From positions 1 to 52,772 of the forward strand of contig NZ_JBHLWI010000039.1 of assembly GCF_042432905.1 (NCBI RefSeq): a stretch of 52,772 nucleotides of DNA, written 5' to 3'. This document shows, one piece after another, positions 24,351 to 33,458 of this stretch. The notes below the pieces were generated by a model. It was not told where the DNA came from and made no database searches. It worked only from the letters and a program-made list of their open reading frames with translations. This DNA is from Fontibacter flavus. Lineage in GTDB: Bacteria; Bacteroidota; Bacteroidia; Cytophagales; Cyclobacteriaceae. Position numbers and translations under genes: made by a program. Position 1 is the first letter of the stretch, and the number at the start of each line of letters is the position of its first letter.

Positions 24351-25595
24351 ATGGATGCTAAAGTTCTTATAGAATCATTTGCAGAGTTTGCAAGATCTAA
24401 AAATGTGGATCGACCTACAATGATCCGTATTCTGGAAGATGTGTTTAGAGCGATGATTCGCAAGAAATATGAAACCGATGAAAACTTTGATGTTACCATC
24501 AATGCTGACAAAGGTGACTTGGAAATTCTCAGGATCAGAGAAATTGTTGATGACAATTCTGAAGACATCTGGGATTTTGATAAAATCAGCCTAAGTGATG
24601 CCCGTAAAATCGAGCCGGATTTTGAGGTTGGAGAAGAAGTGTACGAAAAAATCGAGCTGGAGGAGTTTGGAAGAAGAGCGGTCATGATGGCCAGGCAGAC
24701 ATTGATCCAAAAAATCAAAGACCTTGAGAAGGACCTCCTTTTCAATCAATATGAGGAATTGGTAGGAGAAGTTGTCTCTGCTGAAGTATACCAGATCTTG
24801 GGAAGAGAAGTACTGTTGATTGATGGAGAAGGTAATGAATTGATTCTTCCTAAAGGAGAACAGATTCCAAAGGACAGATTCCGTAAAGGGGATACTGTAA
24901 AAGCCATCGTCCACAAAGTGGAAATGGTGAACGGCAATCCAAAAATTATCCTTTCAAGGACTTCACCTATTTTCTTGGAGAGATTATTTGAAAATGAAGT
25001 GCCTGAAGTATTTGACGGACTGATCACGATCAAGAAAATTGTTAGGGAACCAGGAGAAAGAGCGAAGGTGGCAGTGGAGTCTTACGATGATAGAATTGAT
25101 CCAGTAGGTGCCTGTGTGGGAATGAAGGGAAGCAGGATTCATGCTATCGTGCGTGAATTACAGAATGAAAATATTGATGTGATCAATTATACGGACAATT
25201 TGGATCTTTATGTTTCCAGGGCTTTGAGTCCAGCAAAAGTATCATCTATTACTGTTGATAAAGACAATAAGAGAATTTCCGTGTACCTGAAACCAGACCA
25301 GGTTTCTTTGGCTATCGGTAAAGGAGGTTTCAATATCCGCCTTGCTTCCAGATTGGTAGGCTACGAAATAGATGTATTCCGTGAGTTGAACGATTACGAA
25401 GAGGAAGACGTGGATTTGGAAGAATTCGGAGATGAAATCGAAGGATGGGTCATTGATGAATTGAAAAAAACAGGATTGGATACTGCGAAAAGCGTATTGT
25501 CCTTGACTAAAGAAGATCTGTTGAGAAGAACAGAGCTTGAGGAAGAGACAATTGACGAGGTATTTAGAATCTTGAGACAAGAATTTGAACAATAA
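24351..25595 (+). CDS. nusA: Transcription termination/antitermination factor NusA
   Basis: A 414-residue NusA that binds RNA polymerase and nascent RNA. An N-terminal polymerase-binding domain (residues 1-125, IESFAEFARSKNVDRPTMIR, RAMIRKKYE) is followed by an S1 domain (GEVVSAEVYQILGREVLLID), then KH1 (VGACVGMKGSRIHAIVRELQ) and KH2 (SLAIGKGGFNIRLASRLVGY). The C-terminal region has one short helix-hairpin-helix-like segment (LDTAKSVLSLTKEDLLRRTE) rather than two acidic repeats, the usual form in Bacteroidota. Confidence 0.96.
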   Translation: MDAKVLIESFAEFARSKNVDRPTMIRILEDVFRAMIRKKYETDENFDVTINADKGDLEILRIREIVDDNSEDIWDFDKISLSDARKIEPDFEVGEEVYEKIELEEFGRRAVMMARQTLIQKIKDLEKDLLFNQYEELVGEVVSAEVYQILGREVLLIDGEGNELILPKGEQIPKDRFRKGDTVKAIVHKVEMVNGNPKIILSRTSPIFLERLFENEVPEVFDGLITIKKIVREPGERAKVAVESYDDRIDPVGACVGMKGSRIHAIVRELQNENIDVINYTDNLDLYVSRALSPAKVSSITVDKDNKRISVYLKPDQVSLAIGKGGFNIRLASRLVGYEIDVFRELNDYEEEDVDLEEFGDEIEGWVIDELKKTGLDTAKSVLSLTKEDLLRRTELEEETIDEVFRILRQEFEQ

Positions 25596-25599
25596 ATAA

Positions 25600-25633
25600 A
25601 GGCCTAATTACACAAATAATTGGCCTATATTTG
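25600..25633 (+). promoter_or_regulatory. Hairpin and possible internal promoter before infB
   Basis: AGGCCTAATTA (25600-25610) and TAATTGGCCT (25617-25626) can form a stem in the 70-bp nusA-infB gap. The sequence continues into TATATTTG (25626-25633), an exact TAnnTTTG match, so infB may also be transcribed on its own. No good -33 element is seen. Confidence 0.4.
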
Positions 25634-25665
25634 CCAAAATAAATAGAGAGAGTTTTTAAGCGCGT

Positions 25666-28620
25666 ATGTCAGAAGAAAAAACAATGAGATTGGGCCAGGT
25701 GGCTAGGAAACTCAACGTAGGTATATCTACGATTGTGGAATCCCTTGCCAAGAAAGGCTTTGAAGTAGAAAACAACCCGAATTCCAAAATCAACATGGAA
25801 CAATTCAACATGTTGGCCAAGGAATTCAAATCCTCTGCACTTGAAAAGGAGGAGGCATCTCATTTGTCTATAGGTAAGCGTCATCATGAGACTTTTACCA
25901 TTGAGGCAGAGTCCGATGTTAAGGAGGAGAAGAAACCTGAACCAGTTGTTGAAGCCAAAGCACCTGAGGCTCTGAAACCGAGGCCGGAACCTGTAAAAGA
26001 ACCAGAGCCTGAAGTTGAAAAAGTTGTGCCTGAGGCACCAAAATTACAAGGCATCAAGGTTCTGGGTAAAATAGATCTAGGTGGCAAAAAAGAAGTTGCC
26101 CCCAAAGAAGAACCAAAGGCTGTAGAGCCGGAAAAACCAAAAGAGCAGCCAAAATCCGTTGCTCCGGAACCTAAAAAGGAACCAATACCTCAGGCTGTGA
26201 AGCCTCATACTCATGACAACGCAAAAGCAAAACAGCCAATCTCTCAACCTGAGGCTAAAAGACAGCCAGAACAACCAAAAACTGGTTCTAAACCGGAAGT
26301 TAAGCCGGAAGGCAAACCTGAAGTAAAACCAGTGAAAGTTGAAAAACCGGAAACTCCTTCAGAGGAAAAAGTTCCAAGTGAATTGATTTCTGCCAAAGCC
26401 GATGCCTTGAAGGGGCTCACGGTTTTGGGAAAAATCGAATTACCAGCTGATAGGTCCAAGAAAAAAGGAAAACCAGTAGCTTCTTCAGATGAAAGAGGTA
26501 AAGACAAAAAGAAAAGACCTCGTAAGAGAATTGACAGCAAGGCACCTGGAGACAGGCCAGCTGATGCAGGTCAGGCCAAAGGTCCTCAAGGACAAGGCCA
26601 GGGCGGAAGACCGGGAGGTCAAGGTGGTCCCGGCCAAGGAGGAAGACCAGGAGGTCAAGGAGACAATAGAAGAGGGAAAGGCAAACCAGCACCTGCTCAA
26701 AATGTGGGCAGAATGCAAAAGGCAGAGCCAACCCAAAAAGAAATTCAAGATCAGATCAAGCAGACCCTGGCAAGATTGCAGGGGGGTGGTAAACCTGGAA
26801 GTGGAAAGTCAAAAAGAAGAGACAAAAAAGCTGAAAGAATCCGCGAAGAACTTGAGGGTATTGAAGATTCCAAAGTATTAAAAGTAACAGAATTTATATC
26901 TGCCAATGACCTGGCATCTTTGATGGATGTTTCCGTCAATCAGGTAATCGCTACCTGCATGTCATTGGGAATGTTTGTGTCCATCAACCAAAGGTTGGAT
27001 GCAGAAGCCATCACCATCATTGCTGACGAATTCGGGTATGAAGTCGAATTCGCCAAGCCTGATGAAGAAATAGAAGCAGCAGAGGAGGAGGATAGCGTAG
27101 AAGATCTACAGGACAGAGCTCCTATCGTTACCATCATGGGTCACGTAGATCACGGTAAAACATCTTTGCTCGATTATATCAGAAGGTCAAAAGTTACAGC
27201 AGATGAGGCAGGTGGTATCACCCAGCACATTGGTGCATATGATGTAAGAACTTCAGATGGCCATAAGATCGCATTCTTGGATACTCCAGGTCACGAAGCC
27301 TTTACAGCGATGCGTGCCCGTGGTGCCAAAATCACAGACGTTGCGATTATCGTGATCGCTGCTGACGACAGTATCATGCCGCAGACCAAAGAAGCGATCA
27401 ACCACGCTCAAGTTGCGGGGGTACCTATGATTTTCGCCATCAATAAAGTGGATAAGCCTAATGCTAATCCTGAAAAAATCAAGGAAGAATTGGCCAATAT
27501 GAATTTATTGGTGGAAGATTGGGGCGGTAAATATCAGTCTCAGGATATCTCAGCCAAAACAGGTCTAGGTGTAGATGAGCTTCTTGAAAAAGTATTGCTG
27601 GAGGCTGAAATCCTTGAATTAAAAGCCAATCCAAACAAGCGTGCAGTTGGTACTGTGATTGAAGCTTCCTTAGATAAGGGACGTGGCTACGTTGCTACCA
27701 TCATGGTTCAGGCGGGTACCTTGAAAGTCGGTGACATCATGTTGGCCGGACCACATTATGGACGTGTCAAGGCCATGTTTGACCATAAAGGAAAGAAATT
27801 GTCCGAAGCAGGACCTTCTACTCCTGTTCAGGTATTGGGTCTTGGTGGCGCACCTCAGGCAGGTGATACCTTCAAGGTGTACGAGACTGAAAGAGAAGCT
27901 AGAGAAATTGCCAATTCAAGAGAGCAACTTCTTCGTGAACAGAGCATGCGAACTAAGAAGCACATCACGCTTGATGAAATCGGTAGACGTCTTGCTATCG
28001 GAAGCTTTAAGGAACTTAACCTCATCATCAAAGGTGACGTGGATGGTTCTGTGGAGGCCCTATCTGATTCCCTATTGAAGCTTTCTAAAGAAGAAGTATC
28101 AGTAAGCATCATTCATAAAGGTGTAGGACAGATATCTGAATCTGATGTCCTGCTTGCATCTGCATCAGATGCGATCATTCTCGGATTTAACGTTCGACCT
28201 TCTTCCAATGCGAAGAAACTCGCTGAGCAGGAAGAAATCGAGATCAGACATTATTCCATCATTTACGATGCCATCAATCAGATCAAAGATGCCATCGAAG
28301 GTATGTTGGAACCTGAGTTCGAAGAAGTCATCACAGGTAACGTGGTCATCAGAGAAGTGTTCAAGATCTCTAAAATCGGTACGGTTGCAGGTTCTTACGT
28401 GACTGATGGGTACATCACCCGTAAAAACAAAATCCGTGTCATCCGTGACGGAATCGTTATCCACGATGGTGAAATCGACCAATTGAAGCGATTCAAGGAC
28501 GATGTTGCTGAAGTGAAAGCCGGGTACGAATGTGGTATTTCCATCAAAAACTTCAATAATATCCAAATCGATGATACCATTGAGGGATACATGATGCAGG
28601 AAATAAAAAGGAAAAAATAA
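25666..28620 (+). CDS. infB: Translation initiation factor IF-2
   Basis: A 984-residue IF-2, the GTPase that brings initiator tRNA to the 30S subunit. An N-terminal IF2_N domain (MRLGQVARKLNVGISTIVES) is followed by a long Pro/Lys/Glu-rich linker (residues about 80-300) and a Gly/Arg/Gln-rich stretch (about 300-345). A second IF2_N domain comes before the G domain, with G1 GHVDHGKT starting at residue 492, G3 DTPGHEAF and G4 NKVDKPNA. Domains II-IV complete the protein. The long charged linker is common in Bacteroidota IF-2. It ends in a strong terminator. Confidence 0.97.
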   Translation: MSEEKTMRLGQVARKLNVGISTIVESLAKKGFEVENNPNSKINMEQFNMLAKEFKSSALEKEEASHLSIGKRHHETFTIEAESDVKEEKKPEPVVEAKAPEALKPRPEPVKEPEPEVEKVVPEAPKLQGIKVLGKIDLGGKKEVAPKEEPKAVEPEKPKEQPKSVAPEPKKEPIPQAVKPHTHDNAKAKQPISQPEAKRQPEQPKTGSKPEVKPEGKPEVKPVKVEKPETPSEEKVPSELISAKADALKGLTVLGKIELPADRSKKKGKPVASSDERGKDKKKRPRKRIDSKAPGDRPADAGQAKGPQGQGQGGRPGGQGGPGQGGRPGGQGDNRRGKGKPAPAQNVGRMQKAEPTQKEIQDQIKQTLARLQGGGKPGSGKSKRRDKKAERIREELEGIEDSKVLKVTEFISANDLASLMDVSVNQVIATCMSLGMFVSINQRLDAEAITIIADEFGYEVEFAKPDEEIEAAEEEDSVEDLQDRAPIVTIMGHVDHGKTSLLDYIRRSKVTADEAGGITQHIGAYDVRTSDGHKIAFLDTPGHEAFTAMRARGAKITDVAIIVIAADDSIMPQTKEAINHAQVAGVPMIFAINKVDKPNANPEKIKEELANMNLLVEDWGGKYQSQDISAKTGLGVDELLEKVLLEAEILELKANPNKRAVGTVIEASLDKGRGYVATIMVQAGTLKVGDIMLAGPHYGRVKAMFDHKGKKLSEAGPSTPVQVLGLGGAPQAGDTFKVYETEREAREIANSREQLLREQSMRTKKHITLDEIGRRLAIGSFKELNLIIKGDVDGSVEALSDSLLKLSKEEVSVSIIHKGVGQISESDVLLASASDAIILGFNVRPSSNAKKLAEQEEIEIRHYSIIYDAINQIKDAIEGMLEPEFEEVITGNVVIREVFKISKIGTVAGSYVTDGYITRKNKIRVIRDGIVIHDGEIDQLKRFKDDVAEVKAGYECGISIKNFNNIQIDDTIEGYMMQEIKRKK

Positions 28621-28625
28621 AAACA

Positions 28626-28658
28626 CAAAAAGGGAGCTCGAAAGGCTCCTTTTTTTAT
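28626..28658 (+). terminator. Rho-independent terminator after infB
   Basis: AAAAGGGAGC / GCTCCTTTTT stem followed by a T-rich tail. Confidence 0.85.
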
Positions 28659-28690
28659 TTTTACCCTTTCCAAATTACCAATCTACTCCC

Positions 28691-28882
28691 ATGTTAGCAG
28701 CATTTCTGCTTTTTTGTCAAATCATGTTGTGGCTCAGCCTGATTTCATTGATTGCAGGACTGTTCAAGCCCGTATTGGTACTTTGGTTTTTGGACAGGTT
28801 CAATAGATTGAAAGTAATCAAGGTTTACGGAGGGATGGCTTTGTTTTGGTTGCTGTTGTCAGTTCTCTTTTCGGTATTTTAG
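28691..28882 (+). CDS. Small membrane protein, unknown
   Basis: A 63-residue protein with two hydrophobic segments (residues 3-26 and 44-62) joined by a polar turn, FLDRFNRLKVIKVYGG. The layout is typical of small conserved Bacteroidota membrane proteins of unknown role. It follows the infB terminator by about 30 bp and therefore needs its own promoter, which was not identified. No function is proposed. Confidence 0.6.
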   Translation: MLAAFLLFCQIMLWLSLISLIAGLFKPVLVLWFLDRFNRLKVIKVYGGMALFWLLLSVLFSVF

Positions 28883-29021
28883 ATCTGTCATCATTCTAAC
28901 ATATTATGTCTTGAATCGATCACTCAAGAAGTTTTCTAAATAGATGTTGATTACTTTTATTTTCACATTCACATAAAAATCAAAATTATTTATTACTTTT
29001 CGTCTTATTATCAAAATTCAT

Positions 29022-29567
29022 TTGAGAAAAATCAGCGCCATATTGCTCCTTTGTTGCTTTGCAATGTACCATTTCGGGTACTATGTGGCCTACTATTCTT
29101 TTAACTTACAGATAGAAAATAACTGGGTTGAAAAAATATACAGTGACTCATCTGAAGAATGGGAGGAAAGGATGATGGAGATTCCGATCAGCCTTCCCTA
29201 TATGGCCGATGAAGAGGAGTTCAGGGCTACCAATACCCATTTTGAAAAAGACGGTCAGCACTTCCGTGCCATTAAGCAAAGGTATGTGAAAGATACCTTG
29301 CAGATCATTTATGTTCCGGATACTGCTAAGAGAACGCTGAACAATACGATTCAACTTTGGGTCAGCTCTCTTGTACAGGATGAGATTCCTGATTCAGGCA
29401 ATAATTCTCTCCTTTCCAAAGCATTTGTCAAAGACTATACACAGCCAATCAACAAAATTGATTTGGGCATTAAACTCATTGAAGAAAAACAATTGATAGG
29501 GTTTATTTTTTCAACTTATAAAAATCAGTCTCTAGAAGTAAATTCTCCTCCTCCACAGCTTATCTAA
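29022..29567 (+). CDS. Unknown protein with N-terminal membrane or signal segment
   Basis: A 181-residue protein that starts with a hydrophobic stretch (SAILLLCCFAMYHFGYYVAY) and then a soluble, acidic region likely outside the cytoplasm (EEWEERMMEIPISLPYMADE). The open frame begins at a TTG (29022); an ATG at 29064 would remove most of the hydrophobic segment, so TTG is preferred. No known domain is recognised. It precedes the barrel/haloperoxidase-like cluster by about 200 bp but may be independent. Confidence 0.6.
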   Translation: MRKISAILLLCCFAMYHFGYYVAYYSFNLQIENNWVEKIYSDSSEEWEERMMEIPISLPYMADEEEFRATNTHFEKDGQHFRAIKQRYVKDTLQIIYVPDTAKRTLNNTIQLWVSSLVQDEIPDSGNNSLLSKAFVKDYTQPINKIDLGIKLIEEKQLIGFIFSTYKNQSLEVNSPPPQLI

Positions 29568-29701
29568 GTTGAATTTTCTTTTCTAACCTTTTCCATCAAT
29601 TCTTTCTGGATAATTGAAGACATGGCTTCTATGAAGCCCTGAACTTCCTTGGTATTCCCATTACATAAAAATGGCAGCGGAATCGTACCTATTGGATTCA
29701 T
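29564..29701 (-). CDS. Possible small protein or gene remnant (45 codons)
   Basis: A minus-strand ATG at 29701 opens a 45-codon frame ending in TAG at 29564, with reasonable codon composition (NTKEVQGFIEAMSSIIQKEL). Its end touches the stop of the gene on the other strand. It could be a remnant or chance; there is no homology evidence. Confidence 0.22.
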   Translation of the reverse strand: MNPIGTIPLPFLCNGNTKEVQGFIEAMSSIIQKELMEKVRKENST

Positions 29702-29720
29702 GATAGAGTGGACGGTTAGA

Positions 29721-29747
29721 AGCTATGCATGCTTCAAAAGCATAGCT
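29721..29747. promoter_or_regulatory. Inverted repeat upstream of the barrel/haloperoxidase cluster
   Basis: AGCTATGC (29721-29728) and GCATAGCT (29740-29747) form an 8-bp perfect dyad 28 bases before the ATG at 29776. It may be an operator or an mRNA leader stem. Confidence 0.45.
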
Positions 29748-29775
29748 CAAGTACATTTTTGATTCAACCAAACCT

Positions 29776-30705
29776 ATGATTATGAAAAAATTTTACTGCT
29801 CAGTAATAGTGCTGGCTTTTCTATTTCTATACTATATACCAACAACTCAAGCACAAATGCCCTTTGATGAGATCATGATGCCAAAGGGAGAAATCTGTAT
29901 TGCCGGCATGTTTGAAAGCAGCCGATGGAACCAATATTGGGAGGGTGACTACTTAAGGGAAAACGCCAACATAGGAACCTTTACTAGACAAATGTTGATG
30001 CCCATGGTGGCAATGGGTCTTACCCAAAAAATCAATATCATCGCCAGCTTACCATATGTAAGTACCGAAGCCTCTGGAGGTACACAGGTGGGGCAATCGG
30101 GCCTTCAGGATTTAAGTGTTTCCCTTAAAGTAGATTGGCTCAAAAAACAAATAGGCAGTGGTCGTCTATTGTTTTTAACCAATGTTCATTATAGCACTCC
30201 AGTTGGTAATTACCTCTCGGACTACATGCCTTTTAGTATCGGTGTCGGAGCTCCTGAAATTGGTGTAAGGGGCATCGGGGGTTACAAAATGGATAATGGT
30301 TTGTTTTTCAGGGCTGCCTTGGCCTATATCTGGAGAGGACAGACTGAAGTGGAGCGGAATTATTACTACCAAAACGGAAGTGTTTATTCCTCCTTTATGA
30401 ATGTGCCCAATGCCCTGAATATTCATGGCGCAATTGGATACTGGACCTTACAGAAAAGATTAAGGCTGGAAGCCACGTATATGAGCTTCAATTGTCTTTC
30501 AGGAGATGATATCCGTGCCTATAACAGACCACAGCCTACCAACAAAATGGAAGTCAGTCAGATTGGTGCATGGGCCCAATACTATATCAAAGAAGATAGG
30601 GGTCTAGGTGCTTTGGCTTATGTAAATCAAACATTAAGTGGAAGGAATATGGGTAAAGCCACTACAATCGGCATTGGCCTTACCTATCAGTTTAAAGTCT
30701 ATTAA
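29776..30705 (+). CDS. Outer-membrane beta-barrel protein (transporter-like)
   Basis: A 309-residue exported protein. A signal peptide (MKKFYCSVIVLAFLFLYYIP to AQA-like TTQAQ) leads into a barrel-like body with alternating strands: YVSTEASGGTQVGQSGLQDL, VGAPEIGVRGIGGYKMDNGL, and a C-terminal TIGIGLTYQFKVY ending in an aromatic residue, as expected for an outer-membrane barrel. It resembles the loosely defined MetA-pathway phenol-degradation/transporter group. A second ATG six bases on (29782, MKKF) is equally plausible. It is followed 11 bp later by the haloperoxidase-like lipoprotein gene. Confidence 0.7.
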   Translation: MIMKKFYCSVIVLAFLFLYYIPTTQAQMPFDEIMMPKGEICIAGMFESSRWNQYWEGDYLRENANIGTFTRQMLMPMVAMGLTQKINIIASLPYVSTEASGGTQVGQSGLQDLSVSLKVDWLKKQIGSGRLLFLTNVHYSTPVGNYLSDYMPFSIGVGAPEIGVRGIGGYKMDNGLFFRAALAYIWRGQTEVERNYYYQNGSVYSSFMNVPNALNIHGAIGYWTLQKRLRLEATYMSFNCLSGDDIRAYNRPQPTNKMEVSQIGAWAQYYIKEDRGLGALAYVNQTLSGRNMGKATTIGIGLTYQFKVY

Positions 30706-30716
30706 AAGCCATAATC

Positions 30717-32258
30717 ATGAAAAATTTTATAAAACACTATATAAGCCTATTATTCCTCCTTTTGATCATCAGTTCTTGTTTGGAGGAAACGCCTAATTTT
30801 TACGATTTCGATGATTATACATTTGAGAATCTCGATGAAAACGGAGGATCTTGGGCAACTATTTTGGTAAATTCCCCTGGTCAGATCAACATCCCGGAAC
30901 CACAGTCAACTAGCTCTGTCACTTATCAATCCGAATTGGCTGAACTCAGGCAACAAATGGATGGAATTTCTGCTGCTGAAAAGCAAGCAGTCCAGTACTG
31001 GAGCAGTAACCCTATTTTGAGGTGGAATGAAATCGCCCTGGAGCTGGCAGCTAAATATAACCTGATTCCGGGTCCCAACCCTGACGGAACCTATACCTTA
31101 CCCAATCCTGCAAGTCCGGTAGGACCACCTCCATTTCCATTTGCACATCCACCTTACACCAGCAGGATGCTGGCTTACCTGAGTGTGGCACAATATGATG
31201 GGCTGGTAGTGTCCTGGCATTATAAATTCCAATACAACAGACCTGCTCCTTATCAAGTGAACCAGGAAATTAAACCGGCATATAGTCCCAGTCAGCTTCC
31301 TTCTTATCCATCCGATGGTGCTACGGTCGCGCTGGTTTCCAAAGAGATCCTTACGGCAATGTTTCCTTTGGAGGCACAATATCTGGAAAGAAAGTATCAG
31401 GAACATATTTCAAGTCTTATTCATGCCGGAATAAATGTCCAAAGCGATATAGATGCAGGAATTATTATTGGGAACGAAGTTGTAAAATTGGCTAAGCAGC
31501 GTGCTTCAACAGATGGAATGGCGAAAGCCCAAACCCCAAAGTCAGTTTCAGATTCCATCGCCAATGCTGCATTTGAAAGATTTGGCTGGAAATGGCAAAA
31601 CACAGAAACCCCTCAAAGGCCAGTGGGCTTAACGCCGCTTTTCGGACAGGTGAAAATGTGGCACGTTCCGACAGTGGAAGAAGTAAGGTCATCTCCTCCG
31701 CCTGCGCCAGGATCTGCCCAATTTGAGACCGATGCCCAAGAACTCAAAAGATATGCCGCACACATGACTGTAGAACAAAGGCGAATTGCCAATTGGTGGG
31801 AAGATGGGATTGGCTCTTATACACCTCCAGGCCATTGGAATAAATTCGCAAAACTCTCCATTGTCAAAAACAGGCTAAACCCATTGAGAACGGCAAAAGT
31901 ATTTGCCTACATGAATACAGCAATTATGGATGCAGGAGTGGCTTGCTGGGATACCAAGTATTATTATCACTATCCCAGACCTGTAGAAATCATTTCAGGA
32001 TTTAAAACCATTCTCGGAACGCCCAATTTCCCCGCATACACATCAGGACACTCAACTTTCTCAGCAGCTGGTGCGGAAGTACTATCTTATTTCTTTCCTA
32101 ATGATGCACAGCAATTTAGGGAGTGGGCAGAAGAGGCCGCAGTTTCAAGGATTTATGGTGGGATTCATTACCGGTTTGATGCTATAGCCGGAACGGTACA
32201 AGGAAAATTGGTAGGAACTTATGCGGTTAATAAAGCAAAAGCAGACGGGACACTTTAA
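30717..32258 (+). CDS. PAP2/vanadium-haloperoxidase-type lipoprotein
   Basis: A 513-residue lipoprotein (lipobox LIISSC, Cys at residue 21) of the PAP2/vanadium-dependent haloperoxidase superfamily. The three anion-binding motifs are complete: K414 with R421-P422 (KYYYHYPRP), the TSGH box with H445, and SR-x5-H with S477, R478 and H484 (SRIYGGIHYRFD). In this fold the residues bind phosphate or vanadate; the sequence cannot say whether it is a phosphatase or a haloperoxidase. It lies between two outer-membrane barrel genes with gaps of 11 and 0 bp, suggesting one transcript and a shared surface role. Confidence 0.85.
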   Translation: MKNFIKHYISLLFLLLIISSCLEETPNFYDFDDYTFENLDENGGSWATILVNSPGQINIPEPQSTSSVTYQSELAELRQQMDGISAAEKQAVQYWSSNPILRWNEIALELAAKYNLIPGPNPDGTYTLPNPASPVGPPPFPFAHPPYTSRMLAYLSVAQYDGLVVSWHYKFQYNRPAPYQVNQEIKPAYSPSQLPSYPSDGATVALVSKEILTAMFPLEAQYLERKYQEHISSLIHAGINVQSDIDAGIIIGNEVVKLAKQRASTDGMAKAQTPKSVSDSIANAAFERFGWKWQNTETPQRPVGLTPLFGQVKMWHVPTVEEVRSSPPPAPGSAQFETDAQELKRYAAHMTVEQRRIANWWEDGIGSYTPPGHWNKFAKLSIVKNRLNPLRTAKVFAYMNTAIMDAGVACWDTKYYYHYPRPVEIISGFKTILGTPNFPAYTSGHSTFSAAGAEVLSYFFPNDAQQFREWAEEAAVSRIYGGIHYRFDAIAGTVQGKLVGTYAVNKAKADGTL

Positions 32259-33416
32259 ATGAAAATGTTTTTAAACAACCCAAAAATCATTGTCGTCATG
32301 AAAAATCTTATTAGTGCCATAAAATATATTATCGTAACATTAATTATCATGTTCTTCCCTGAAGATCTTTTTGCCCAGGGCTGTGTCGCCATCAGGCAAT
32401 TTTCGGGAATAGGGAATGCCGTCGGTCAGGGAAATATCCTTGAAAAAGGGGAGCTAAACATTAGTGCTAACTACCGTTATTTCAAATCCTTCCGGCATTT
32501 TAGGGGTACCCATGAAGAACCGGATAGACTCACCAACAATACAGAAGTGATCAATTGGACACATTTGATAGACTTGAATATCAGTTACGCCTTTACGGAA
32601 AGGATTTTTGGGATATTGTCAGTTCCTTATGCTTATAATGAGAGAAGCTCATTGTATGAACATGGAAGAACCGAAAGGCATACCACATATTCCCAAGGCT
32701 TGACTGATTTGATTATAGGCGGAGGGTACTGGCTTTTTACAGGGGAAAAAAGTCCAAAAGGAAATATGGCAATCGGGGGAGGTCTGAAGCTTCCTACTGG
32801 GAATTACGGCGCCACTAGCAGGTTTTATAATGTGGGGCCAAATGGGGAATCTGAAATCCGACCGGTTGACCAATCCATCCAACTTGGCGATGGGGGCCTT
32901 GGTCTCATCATCAATGGACAAGGGGTTTGGAACCTCGGAAAAACCACCTTTTTGTATTACGACGGGTTTTACATGTTGAATCCCCGAAATACAAATGGTG
33001 TCCAAACATTCAGAAGAAGAGAAAGCGAAGCAATCATGAGTGTTCCTGATCAATATGCTTTGAGAGCAGGGTTATTTAAACCTGTTGGTTCTGCTCATGG
33101 ATTGGCCCTCAGTCTTGGAGGAAGAATAGAAGGTGTACCTGTCAGGGATATCCTGGGAAAAAGCGACGGATTTAGGAGGCCAGGATACATTGTTTCTGTT
33201 GAACCAGGTGCAAGCTATATGATCAAAGATTTCACCATAGGGTTGAATGTCCCAATTGCGCTTTTGAGAAACAGGACCAGAAGCCTCACCGATATTGCTG
33301 ATTCTACACCAGATAACAGGGTGCATGGAGATGCAGCCTTTGCGGACTATTTAGTGAATTTGTCCTTGGCCTGGAGAATTGCAAAAAAAGACAGTGACCT
33401 ATTCAATAGTTTTTAA
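32259..33416 (+). CDS. Outer-membrane beta-barrel protein (transporter-like), second
   Basis: A 385-residue exported protein. The ATG at 32259 directly follows the upstream stop codon; an ATG at 32298 (MKNLISAIKYIIVTLIIMFF) gives a cleaner signal peptide ending near LFAQG and a 372-residue protein, and may be the true start. The mature part has repeated short strands typical of a barrel: GELNISANYRYFKSFRHFRG, NISYAFTERIFGILSVPYAY and GGLKLPTGNYGATSRFYNVG. It shares the general transporter/MetA-like look of the 29776 gene but is clearly a different protein. It is the last gene of the cluster and ends in a terminator. Confidence 0.7.
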   Translation: MKMFLNNPKIIVVMKNLISAIKYIIVTLIIMFFPEDLFAQGCVAIRQFSGIGNAVGQGNILEKGELNISANYRYFKSFRHFRGTHEEPDRLTNNTEVINWTHLIDLNISYAFTERIFGILSVPYAYNERSSLYEHGRTERHTTYSQGLTDLIIGGGYWLFTGEKSPKGNMAIGGGLKLPTGNYGATSRFYNVGPNGESEIRPVDQSIQLGDGGLGLIINGQGVWNLGKTTFLYYDGFYMLNPRNTNGVQTFRRRESEAIMSVPDQYALRAGLFKPVGSAHGLALSLGGRIEGVPVRDILGKSDGFRRPGYIVSVEPGASYMIKDFTIGLNVPIALLRNRTRSLTDIADSTPDNRVHGDAAFADYLVNLSLAWRIAKKDSDLFNSF

Positions 33417-33421
33417 AAACC

Positions 33422-33454
33422 CAAAATGGCTGCCTTAAACCGGGCAGCCATTTT
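33422..33454. terminator. Bidirectional terminator
   Basis: AAAATGGCTGCC / GGCAGCCATTTT, a 12-bp perfect stem between the convergent barrel gene and cstA. Confidence 0.9.
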
Positions 33455-33458
33455 ATTT

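Noticed and set aside
25669..28673. Minus-strand frames of 60-153 codons opposite infB
   Set aside because: Antisense shadows caused by the biased codon use of the linker and G domain.
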